A stretch of 64,000 bases of DNA from Wenxinia marina DSM 24838 (GTDB lineage Bacteria; Pseudomonadota; Alphaproteobacteria; Rhodobacterales; Rhodobacteraceae): positions 186,001 to 250,000 of the forward strand of contig NZ_KB902277.1 in the NCBI RefSeq assembly GCF_000379485.1, given 5' to 3'. Within the stretch, counting starts at the first letter, position 1. Each line of letters begins with the position of its first letter. Position numbers and translations under genes: made by a program. The notes below the pieces were generated by a model, which had not been told where the DNA came from, searched no databases, and saw nothing but the letters and a program-made list of their open reading frames with translations. This document shows positions 28,236 through 35,320 of the stretch, in pieces.

Positions 28236-28826
28236 TCAGAGGAGGACCGGAGTCGTGTCGCCGGCGGCGAAGCGGCGCAGGACGGCCGGGTAGAGCCGAT
28301 GCTCCAGCCGCAGCACCCGCGCGGCGAGCGCCTCCGGCGTCTCGCCCGGGATCACGTCGAGCGACGCCTGTCCCAGGACCGGGCCGTCGTCGAGTGCCGC
28401 GGTCACCTCGTGCACGGTGCAGCCGTGGCGGGCATCGCCCTCGGCCAGCGCACGGGCGTGGGTATCGAGGCCGCGGTGCCTCGGCAGCAGCGAGGGGTGG
28501 ATGTTCAGCATCCTGCCTTCCCACCCGGCGACGAAGTCGCCCGACAGGACGCGCATGAACCCGGCGAGGCAGACGATCTCGGCCCGCGCGGCGCGCAGGA
28601 CGCGGTCGAGCTCGGCCTCGAAGCCGGCCCGGCCGCCGTGGGCCCGGTGATCGACGACGAAGGTCGGCACGTTCAGCCTGCGCGCCTTGGCGAGGCCGCC
28701 CGCCTCCGGCACGTTCGAGACCACCAGCACCGGCTGCGCCGGATGGCCCTTGTCGGCCATGTCCTCGACCAGGCGGGCCATGTTCGATCCCGACCCCGAG
28801 ATCAGGATCGCGGTGCGTTTCCTCAC
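28236..28826 (-). CDS. purN: Phosphoribosylglycinamide formyltransferase
   Basis: 196-residue GART enzyme of purine synthesis, transferring the formyl group of 10-formyl-THF to GAR. Substrate loop ISGSGSNM lies at the N-terminus; the catalytic Asn/His appear in [10 protein letters not shown] and the Asp in the [10 protein letters not shown] region. The start is GTG at 28826, overlapping the purM stop as GTGA; the longer open frame is shadow of purM. Confidence 0.96.
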   Translation of the reverse strand: MRKRTAILISGSGSNMARLVEDMADKGHPAQPVLVVSNVPEAGGLAKARRLNVPTFVVDHRAHGGRAGFEAELDRVLRAARAEIVCLAGFMRVLSGDFVAGWEGRMLNIHPSLLPRHRGLDTHARALAEGDARHGCTVHEVTAALDDGPVLGQASLDVIPGETPEALAARVLRLEHRLYPAVLRRFAAGDTTPVLL

Positions 28827-29866
28827 GCCAGCGCACCCTCGTAGGTCACGCCCTGCCCCGCCGTGACGGTGCCGAGCCGGTGGACCGCCTCGCCCTCGCC
28901 TTCCAGCAGCGCCGCCACCGCGTCGGCCCGCGCGGCGTCGGCGACCACGACCATGCCGATCCCGGCGTTGAAGGTCTTCAGCAGCTCCGCCGTCTCCAGC
29001 CCGCCCTCCTGCGCCAGCCAGGCGAAGACCGGCGGCAGGCGCCACGCGGAAAGGTCGATCGTCGCGCCCAGGCCCTCGGGCAGGACCCGCGGCAGGTTCT
29101 CGGTCAGCCCGCCACCGGTGATGTGGGCGAGCGCGCGCACGCCCCCCGCCCGGATCGCCGCCAGCGCCGGCCGGACATAGAGCCGCGTCGGCGTCAGGAG
29201 CGCGGGCCCGAGCGGTCCGTCGGCGAACGGCGCCGGGTCGGTCCAGCCGAGGCCCGCTCCCTCCACGATCCGCCGCACCAGCGAATATCCGTTGGAATGG
29301 ACCCCGTCCGCGGCCAGCCCCAGCAGCACGTTGCCCTCCGCCACGCCGGCCGGCAGCGCCGTCCCCCGCTCCATCGCCCCGACCGCGAAGCCGGCGAGGT
29401 CGAAGTCGCCGCCGTGATACATGCCCGGCATCTCGGCCGTCTCGCCGCCGATCAGCGCGCAGCCCGAGGCGCGGCAGCCGGCCGCGATCCCCTCGACGAT
29501 GCGGGCGGCGGCGTCGACCTCCAGCTTGCCGGTGGCGAAGTAGTCGAGGAAGAACAGCGGCTCCGCGCCCTGGCAGACGAGGTCGTTCACGCACATCGCG
29601 ACGAGGTCGATGCCGATCGTATCGACCTCCCCCGTCTCGATCGCGATCCGCAGCTTGGTGCCCACCCCGTCCGTCGCCGCGACGAGGACCGGATCGGTGT
29701 AGCCCGCGGCCTTGAGGTCGAAGAGCGCGCCGAAGCCGCCGAGGCCGGACACCGTACCCGGCCGGTCGGTGGACTTCGCCGCGGGCTTGATCCGTTCGAC
29801 CAGGGCGTTGCCGGCGTCGATGTCCACGCCCGCCTGAGCATAGGTGAGCCCGTTCTTGCCCGTCAT
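28823..29866 (-). CDS. purM: Phosphoribosylformylglycinamidine cyclo-ligase (AIR synthetase)
   Basis: 347-residue PurM, closing FGAM to AIR with ATP, the step after PurL. Conserved blocks include [21 protein letters not shown], and [11 protein letters not shown], all in place. Upstream of and coupled to purN in the common purM-purN order. The gene starts at 29866 and faces away from the tRNA promoter on the other strand. Confidence 0.97.
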   Translation of the reverse strand: MTGKNGLTYAQAGVDIDAGNALVERIKPAAKSTDRPGTVSGLGGFGALFDLKAAGYTDPVLVAATDGVGTKLRIAIETGEVDTIGIDLVAMCVNDLVCQGAEPLFFLDYFATGKLEVDAAARIVEGIAAGCRASGCALIGGETAEMPGMYHGGDFDLAGFAVGAMERGTALPAGVAEGNVLLGLAADGVHSNGYSLVRRIVEGAGLGWTDPAPFADGPLGPALLTPTRLYVRPALAAIRAGGVRALAHITGGGLTENLPRVLPEGLGATIDLSAWRLPPVFAWLAQEGGLETAELLKTFNAGIGMVVVADAARADAVAALLEGEGEAVHRLGTVTAGQGVTYEGALA

Positions 29867-29930
29867 CGCAGCCCCCGTCCGTCGGTCGCGGCCCGCCTAG
29901 CGCAGCGGCCCCGCCTTTTCCAGCGGCAAC

Positions 29931-29959
29931 TTGACCGTGCGGGGGGCGGCGGTCATAGG
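29931..29959 (+). promoter_or_regulatory. Promoter for the tRNA-CAU gene
   Basis: -35 TTGACC (29931-29936), 17-bp spacer, -10 CATAGG (29954-29959). The tRNA 5' end is nine bases further, matching direct initiation at or just before the mature end. Confidence 0.6.
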
Positions 29960-29967
29960 TCGGGCGG

Positions 29968-30043
29968 GGGCCCGTAGCTCAACGGTCAGAGCAGACCGCT
30001 CATAACGGTTTGGTTGCAGGTTCGAATCCTGCCGGGCCTACCA
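29968..30043 (+). tRNA. tRNA with CAU anticodon, probably tRNA-Ile2 (lysidine-modified)
   Basis: 76 bases that fold fully: acceptor GGGCCCG with CGGGCCT, D stem GCTC/GAGC, anticodon stem GACCG/CGGTT with loop CTCATAA, T stem GCAGG/CCTGC, and an encoded CCA. The anticodon is CAT. C32 in the loop, A37/A38, the A-U pair second in the anticodon stem and TTGGT after the stem look like tRNA-Ile2 (AUA decoding after TilS modification) more than elongator Met. The 1-72 pair is G-U. Confidence 0.85.
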
Positions 30044-30421
30044 GGGGTGCAACGGCGTGCCGCGAACCTCCGGCGCTGCCCCGATCGAACGGGAAGCCAC
30101 GAAACGCCGACCGCGACAGTCGTCCTCGCCGCCTTCTCCAGCGACCAGCGGCCAGCGACGGGCCGCGACCGCCCCTGGGTGGGCGCCTCGCAGCGCCGGT
30201 GACGCGCGTTTTATCCCTCCACACCGGACGACGCTCCTGTCTCGCAGAACGCCGCGGGGGCGCCCGCCCCCCGGGAGGGGCGGGCGCGGCCCGTCGCTGG
30301 TCGCGCCGGGCGGGCGGGTCGCGGGGACGGCGCATTTGTCGCGAGGTCAGTCAGAAGCGCCGCTTGGACGTGACGCAATCGGACCGGGCAGGATCGGTCG
30401 GCCTCACCGGCACCGCCCCCC
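30044..30421. other. Intergenic region with one strong hairpin
   Basis: 378 bases between the tRNA and the histidine kinase stop. No gene is seen. A perfect 11-bp-stem hairpin lies at 30260-30287 (GCGCCCGCCCC / GGGGCGGGCGC, 6-base loop). There is no T-run, so a Rho-independent stop is not proved. Confidence 0.6.
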
Positions 30422-31741
30422 TCACCGCGCGATCACCAGATCCGCCTTCAGCCCCCCCAGCCGCTCGCTCTCGCCCAGCCGCAGCGCGCCGCCATGCGCC
30501 CGCGCGATGTCGGCCACGATGGCGAGGCCCAGCCCCACCCCCGAGCCACGGTCCTGGTTCCGGGCGGGATCCAGCCGGGTGAACGGCCGGATCGCCTCGC
30601 CCCGCGCCTCGGGCGGGATGCCGGGCCCGTCATCCTCCACCGTCAGCCGCACCGACTTCTCTCCGAACGCCACCGCCACCTCGGCGCGGGTGCCGTGGCG
30701 CAGGGCGTTCGACAGCAGATTCTCCAGCGCCCGCCGCACCGCCACGGGCCGCAGCGCCACCTCCGCCGCCTCCCCCTCCACCGGCCGCAGCGCCGCCGCC
30801 GCGCCGGTCCTCACCGCGTCCGCCACCACCGACGCCGCGATCTCCGCGGGATCGCCGCGCCCCATCTCGCCCTCCGCGTCGCCGCGGGCGAAGTCGAGAA
30901 AGGCGTCGGTCAGCCTCTGCATCTCCTCCACGTCGCGGATCAGCGGCGCCGCCTCGTCCTCCGGCAGCATCGAAAGGCCGAGGCGCAGCCGCGTCAGCGG
31001 CGTGCGCAGATCGTGGCTCACCCCCGACAGCATCATCGTGCGCGTCTCGCGCTGCCGCTCGATCCGGTTGCGCATGTCGAGGAACGCGGCCCCCGCCGCC
31101 CGCACCTCCGTCGCCCCCGACGGCGCGTAGGGCACGATCCGCCCGCGGCCGAACTCGGTCGCCGCCGCCGCCATCCGCTTGATCGGCCGCAGCTGGTTGC
31201 GCAGGAAGACGTACGCGATCCCCGTCATCAGCAGCGCCAGGCCCAGCGTCAGCACCAGCAGCTGGTGCGGGTTCGACGCCGACACCCGCGCCCGATCGAA
31301 GCGCACCTCCATCACCCCCTGCGGCACCTCGATCCAGAGATCCACCACCTGGCTGTCCGGCAACCGCGCGGCGAGCAGCCCCGGCAGCCCCTCGCGCAGG
31401 ACCGCCACCACCCGCGGCGCCGTCAGGTCGCGCCAGCGCCAGCTGTCGGCCGCCGGCGCCGGTCCCGCCGGCAGCGTCACCGACAGGTCGAGCGCGGCCG
31501 ACACTTCCGCGACCTCGCGCAGTGCGCGCTCCGCCGTCCCCGCAGCCGACACCTCGTCCACGAGGTAGCGCAGCTCGTACAGCACCGATCGCGTCATCTG
31601 CCGCGTGACGTCCGCGAAGTGCCGCTGCACGAACCCGACCGAGAAGGTGAGCTGCAGGATCACCACCGGCACCACGAGGATCAGCGCGGCGCGTCCGTAG
31701 AGGTTGCGCGGCAGCCCGTTCTTGAGCCAGTCCAGTGCCAT
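30422..31741 (-). CDS. EnvZ-like sensor histidine kinase
   Basis: 439-residue membrane histidine kinase. Helix 1 is about residues 18-36 and helix 2 about 160-180, enclosing a periplasmic domain. A HAMP segment follows (about 181-233). The dimerisation box has SGVSHDLRTPLTRLRLGLSML with phosphoacceptor His243. The ATPase part shows the N box (ENLLSNALRHG), G1 (DDGPGIP) and G2 (GVGLGLAIV). The layout is that of EnvZ/OmpR-type osmosensors. No response regulator lies next to it in the window, so its partner is unknown. It is divergent from the metallo-hydrolase, 45 bases away. Confidence 0.9.
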   Translation of the reverse strand: MALDWLKNGLPRNLYGRAALILVVPVVILQLTFSVGFVQRHFADVTRQMTRSVLYELRYLVDEVSAAGTAERALREVAEVSAALDLSVTLPAGPAPAADSWRWRDLTAPRVVAVLREGLPGLLAARLPDSQVVDLWIEVPQGVMEVRFDRARVSASNPHQLLVLTLGLALLMTGIAYVFLRNQLRPIKRMAAAATEFGRGRIVPYAPSGATEVRAAGAAFLDMRNRIERQRETRTMMLSGVSHDLRTPLTRLRLGLSMLPEDEAAPLIRDVEEMQRLTDAFLDFARGDAEGEMGRGDPAEIAASVVADAVRTGAAAALRPVEGEAAEVALRPVAVRRALENLLSNALRHGTRAEVAVAFGEKSVRLTVEDDGPGIPPEARGEAIRPFTRLDPARNQDRGSGVGLGLAIVADIARAHGGALRLGESERLGGLKADLVIAR

Positions 31742-31786
31742 GGCCGGACGCTAGCCCCGGCCCCGCGACAGAGAAAGGGGGAACGC

Positions 31787-32680
31787 ATGGACGAGCCACG
31801 GGCGGACCGCCCCGTCGAGCTGTCGCCCGGACTGGTGCGCCTCGTCGCGCCCAACCCCTCGCCGATGACGTACTGGGGGACGAACACCTATCTCCTCGGC
31901 ACCCGGTCGGTCGCGGTGATCGATCCCGGTCCGGACGACCCGGCGCACATGGCCGCGATTCTCGGCGTGCTGGACGGCCGCCCGGTGTCGCACATCCTCG
32001 TCACCCACGCCCACGGCGACCATTCCGCCCTCGCCCCCCGCCTCGCGGCCAGGACCGGCGCTCCCATGCTCGCCTGGGGCCGCGCCACCGACGGGCGGAG
32101 CCCGGCGATGCAGGCGCTGGCCGGCACGGGCGCGCTCGGCGGCGGCGAGGGCCTCGACCGCGGCTTCGTGCCCGACCGGACCGTGGCGGACGGCGAGGGT
32201 GTGTCCGGTGACGGCTGGGACCTGCGCGTCCTGCACACACCAGGCCACCTCGGCAGCCACATCTGCCTGCTGTACCGGGACGCCGCCTTCACCGGCGACC
32301 ACGTCATGGGCTGGGCCTCGACCCTGATCTCGCCGCCGGACGGCGACCTGACCGACTTCATGGCCTCGTGCGAGCGCCTCCTCGCCACCGGCGCCCGCCG
32401 CTACCTGCCCGGCCACGGCCCGGCGATCGACGACGGCCCCGCCCGCACCCGCTGGCTGATGGACCACCGCCGCATGCGGGAGGCCGAGATCCTCGCCGTC
32501 CTCGCAACCGGCCCCGCCACCGCCGCCACCCTCGCCGCCCGCCTCTACGTGGACACGCCGCCCGCCCTCCTGCCCGCCGCTGCCCGCAACGTCCTCGCCC
32601 ATCTCGTTGACCTCATGCGGAAATCCACCGTCCGCCCCGACGGACCGGCTGCGCCCGACACTGCCTGGCGCCTGACCTGA
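31787..32680 (+). CDS. MBL-fold metallo-hydrolase
   Basis: 297-residue metallo-beta-lactamase-fold enzyme of the LACTB2/glyoxalase-II-like group. The metal site is THAHGDH (73-79), followed by HTPGHLGSH and FTGDHVMGW, and GHGP near the C-terminal third. A helical tail with a winged-helix look (about 225-290) is typical of the group. Substrate unknown; nuclease or thioesterase activities occur in relatives. GGGGG precedes the ATG at 31787. Confidence 0.9.
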   Translation: MDEPRADRPVELSPGLVRLVAPNPSPMTYWGTNTYLLGTRSVAVIDPGPDDPAHMAAILGVLDGRPVSHILVTHAHGDHSALAPRLAARTGAPMLAWGRATDGRSPAMQALAGTGALGGGEGLDRGFVPDRTVADGEGVSGDGWDLRVLHTPGHLGSHICLLYRDAAFTGDHVMGWASTLISPPDGDLTDFMASCERLLATGARRYLPGHGPAIDDGPARTRWLMDHRRMREAEILAVLATGPATAATLAARLYVDTPPALLPAAARNVLAHLVDLMRKSTVRPDGPAAPDTAWRLT

Positions 32681-32752
32681 CGCCACCCCCGATTTTTCGC
32701 CCCCGCCCCTCTGGACGCCCCCGAGCCCCCTTGCTATATCGCGCCCCGGTGT

Positions 32753-32827
32753 TCCGGCGTAGCTCAGCGGTAGAGCAGTTGACTGTTAATCAATTGGTCG
32801 TAGGTTCGATCCCTACCGCCGGAGCCA
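32753..32827 (+). tRNA. tRNA-Asn (GUU)
   Basis: 75 bases with acceptor TCCGGCG/CGCCGGA, D stem GCTC/GAGC, anticodon loop CTGTTAA giving GTT, T stem GTAGG/CCTAC, and encoded CCA. A GCTATATC just upstream (about 32733-32740) is a plausible -10. The 3' half of such genes is a common target of tyrosine integrases, in line with the remnant that follows. Confidence 0.95.
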
Positions 32828-32964
32828 ACTCCCCAGTAAGCCTCTGAAATTATAGGATTTCCGAGTTCCAGCATCGAAGCTCGACGACGAGGTGCACATT
32901 CGGGTGCACACGGCGGAGCACAACGTGCGCACAGGAGGGCATTCCCACGCCCCGGAATCGGAGC

Positions 32965-33300
32965 TTGCCGCCCCACCTCGAAAGCCGCCGAACCGGTTAT
33001 TGCTGGCGCAGACGTCTGCCCCGTTACCTGATGAAGAAGGACAACCCCGGCTCTGCGTCCGAGGACGACAGATCCGAACCCCATCGAAAAAAGTCGTTCC
33101 TCCGGTTTTCGCTGCGCACCCATCTCCCGGCCGACGCGAAGATCCTGGCCCGCCGCCTCACCGAGATGAGCGATCTGGTCTTCGCCGCGGATCCGGCGCG
33201 CGTCGGAAAGGTGCTGCGCGACAGCGCGACCTTCTCGTTGAGATCGATACTCCTGAGGATCGGTATGCGGCATCGCTCCGCTGGCACGGCGCGCGACTGA
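32965..33300 (+). pseudogene. Remnant of a tyrosine-type integrase N-terminus
   Basis: The translated stretch PPHLESRRTGYCWRRRLP, then SFLRFSLRTHLPADAKIL with ARRLTEM following, resembles the N-terminal (DUF6538/SAM-like) part of Rhodobacterales tyrosine integrases, which begin with WxxRRRxP and continue with SLRT. The part with the catalytic Arg-His-Arg-Tyr residues is missing: homology fades after about 33195 and the frame closes at 33300. Its place about 140 bases after tRNA-Asn is the usual integrase site. A TTG at 32965 would be the start. I see no attR copy of the tRNA 3' end nearby. Confidence 0.5.
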
Positions 33301-33428
33301 GTGACCTCGCCGCCACCCTGCCGACCTGAAGTCTGGGTCCCCGATCTTCGGATTGGGGCCGCCACTCCGGCATCGGCCCGGCTCGCTCGAGCCGCTCAGA
33401 TTCCGGTATCCGAAAAGGGACAATCTGA

Positions 33429-33698
33429 ATGCATCTCAGCGCCAGCAAGATCGCAATTATTCAAGACCTCAAAACACGTAGCCTCCGAGCTTATCACGAC
33501 CAGGCCTTCCTCTGGTCGAAGTCGCCGACCGACGTAGGCAGCGCTGACGAAGTAGCGGATTTCTACACCGTCACCCTCATCCGGTTCATCGAGTTTCTCG
33601 AAACGTCGTCGGCCCATCAGCGGCTTGATCTGATGGCCCGGTCGCACCAAGGCATTTATTCAGGGGGTAATGGTCGGTCGTGTCTGGGAACTGGTTGA
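33429..33698 (+). CDS. Short orphan ORF, probably truncated
   Basis: 89 codons starting MHLSASKIAIIQDLKT, with AAAGGGA about ten bases upstream as a possible ribosome site. Composition is distinctly less GC-rich than neighbours, fitting imported DNA. The C-terminal residues from about 76 onward look like read-through into insertion-sequence DNA, so the original protein may be longer. I do not recognise it. It might be an accessory gene of the element once integrated at tRNA-Asn. Confidence 0.35.
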   Translation: MHLSASKIAIIQDLKTRSLRAYHDQAFLWSKSPTDVGSADEVADFYTVTLIRFIEFLETSSAHQRLDLMARSHQGIYSGGNGRSCLGTG

Positions 33699-33741
33699 AA
33701 TTCTCGACCGTCGTTCTCCGAGCGTGATGACTTCGGCCTGT

Positions 33742-34854
33742 TCAGGCGGCTTGGTCAAGGGCGAAGGGGTTCGATGGGCTGAGACAGGGTCTCCCACCCG
33801 TCGACTTGCGCATGCAGATCTGGCCGGAGGCGAGAAGCGCCCAGAGCAGCATGGGCACGGTCTCGGTGCAGGGCAGGACGGTCTGGGTCTTGATGCGGCG
33901 TCGGAATTCCTCGTTGAACCGCTCGATGGCGTTGGTTGTCCGCGCCGATTTCCATTGCGACGGATCGAGGCGGGTGTAGGCGAACAGCCGCTCCCCGGCT
34001 TCCTAGAGGCTGTCGGCGACGGCCCGGCACTTGAGGCGCCATTTGCGCAGGAACGCCTTGCGGCGGCTCTCCACCTCGGCGGCAGTCGCGGCGTAGATCA
34101 TGTCGCGGTAATCCTCGGTCAGCTCGTCATGCAGGTGCTTGGGCGCGTGTCCGAGCAGGTTGCGGTGCTTGTGCACGGTGCAGCGCTGGATCGGCAACTC
34201 GGCGCCCCAGAGCGCGGTGAGCGCGGCCTCGAGCCCCGGCGCGCCGTCCACGATGACGAAGTCGGGGCGCTTCAGCCCGCGGGCGTCGAGATCGTCGAGG
34301 AACTGGCGCCACGCCCCGGTGCTCTCCCCGCCCATGTGCCGGATGGACAGCAGGATCTTCTGGCCGTCGCGGCGCACGCCAATGGCCGCCAGCACGGAGA
34401 TGTTCGTGGCCTTATTGTCCAGCCGGGTCCGGATCACCGTGCCGTCGAGGATCAGGCGGACGATGTCTTCCTCGGCGAGGCTGCGCGCACACCATGCGTC
34501 CCAGTCGACCTTCACCTTCCGCCAGGCCCGGCTGACGACGTCCTTGCCGACCGCGCCCTGGAACAGGCCGTAAAGCGCCCGCTTCACCCGCCGTGTGTTG
34601 GTCCCGGCGAGGTAGACCGCGGCGATCAGCGCCTCGGCGCGCTTCGTCAGCCGCTGGTAGCGCGGCAGCGCCTTCGAGCGCCATTTCGTGGTCTTGCCGT
34701 CCTCGCCCTCAATACGGGCGCGGGGCACGCTGACGATCTCCGTGCCGAACGTGCCGACCAGTTCGCGCTCGCGACGGCCGTGGCGATAGCTCTGGCCGCG
34801 GAGGGCACCGCGCCGAAGACGGTGATGATCGACGCGACCTACCTGAAGGCCCAT
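33742..34854 (-). pseudogene. IS256-family transposase, broken by an in-frame amber codon
   Basis: The frame reads RELVGTFGTEIVSVPRARI, then LILDGTVIRTRL (first catalytic Asp) and DFVIVDGAPGLEAAL (second Asp), hallmarks of IS256-type transposases. At 34003-34005 a TAG interrupts ADSL*EAGERLF where relatives have Glu, a one-base change from GAG. Beyond it the same frame continues through TTNAIERFNEEFRRRIKTQT, which holds the catalytic Glu, to a TGA at 33742-33744. The N-terminal ~100 residues are also absent: homology starts near 34779, where an IS5-type fragment on the other strand begins. The element is therefore dead. Confidence 0.85.
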
Positions 34855-34872
34855 CGCACGGCACCGAGCCTG
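34762..34872 (+). mobile_element. Fragment of an IS5-family transposase
   Basis: About 37 codons on the plus strand reading AVAIALAAEGTAPKTV, then MIDATYLKAHRTAPSL, a well-known internal segment of IS5-type transposases around the first catalytic Asp. Neither end of that gene is present. It adjoins the truncated N-terminus of the IS256 transposase on the other strand, so one element disrupted the other or a deletion joined them. A small inverted repeat (TCGCCTG / CAGGCGA) follows at 34873-34892. Confidence 0.7.
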
Positions 34873-34950
34873 TCGCCTGACGTGACAGGCGATGACTACC
34901 GCGGACGTGCCGGAGACCCCGGCCGTCCGATGGCCGCTCGCACAGCTGGC

Positions 34951-34980
34951 CCCAAGAAAAAGGGCCCCCGAAGGGGCCCT
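34951..34980 (-). terminator. Intrinsic terminator after nrdJ and the DUF2188 gene
   Basis: On the minus strand an 8-bp perfect stem AGGGCCCC / GGGGCCCT closes a TTCG loop with C-G closing pair (a stable UUCG tetraloop), followed by TTTTTC. It lies about 100 bases after the DUF2188 stop and at the edge of the IS debris, so it insulates the nrdJ unit from it. Confidence 0.85.
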
Positions 34981-35081
34981 GAGGTTCGCTGATCAGGCTC
35001 GATTTGTTGGTACCGCCCGGTTTTCTGCCTGCGGCCCGATCCGCGCCGGGGCGGGCAGAGCCCGCGCCGGATCTCGTTGTC

Positions 35082-35306
35082 TCAGCCCGGGATGTCCCGG
35101 GGGTCGTGACCATAGGTGTTGCGCTCGCGGATCTGCCCGTCCTCGCCCTGCAGGTACGCCTCGCACTTCGCTCCGCGGGCGAGGCGCTTGCACTCCTCCC
35201 ACGCCTCCGCCTGCGTTCCGTGGACCGAACTCGCCCGGCTCGCGCCCTCGCGCTTCACCTGCCAGCCGTCCTCGTGCCTGGTCGTCCAGTAGTCGCCATC
35301 GGCCAT
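35082..35306 (-). CDS. DUF2188 domain protein
   Basis: 74-residue small protein with the DUF2188 pattern: HEDGWQVKREGASRAS, then a basic central helix and a C-terminal RERNTYGHDPRD. The family is unassigned. A strong GGAGG eight bases before the ATG at 35306 fixes the start. It follows nrdJ by 14 bases and shares its terminator, so it is co-expressed with the reductase. Confidence 0.88.
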   Translation of the reverse strand: MADGDYWTTRHEDGWQVKREGASRASSVHGTQAEAWEECKRLARGAKCEAYLQGEDGQIRERNTYGHDPRDIPG

Positions 35307-35320
35307 GGTCACCTCCTCCG

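Noticed and set aside
30000-30335. Minus-strand ORF of 111 codons ending FEPATKPL
   Set aside because: It is a translation of the tRNA-CAU gene read backward; this tail is a well-known annotation artefact.
32892-33329. Plus-strand ORF of 145 codons in a second frame through the integrase remnant
   Set aside because: Composition is patchy and it conflicts with the integrase-like frame; a short RDLLVEIDTPEDRYAASL stretch may be a relic but cannot be assigned.
32764-33423. Minus-strand ORF of 219 codons ending SQLLYR
   Set aside because: Its C-terminus is the tRNA-Asn gene read backward, and it overlaps the better-supported integrase remnant.
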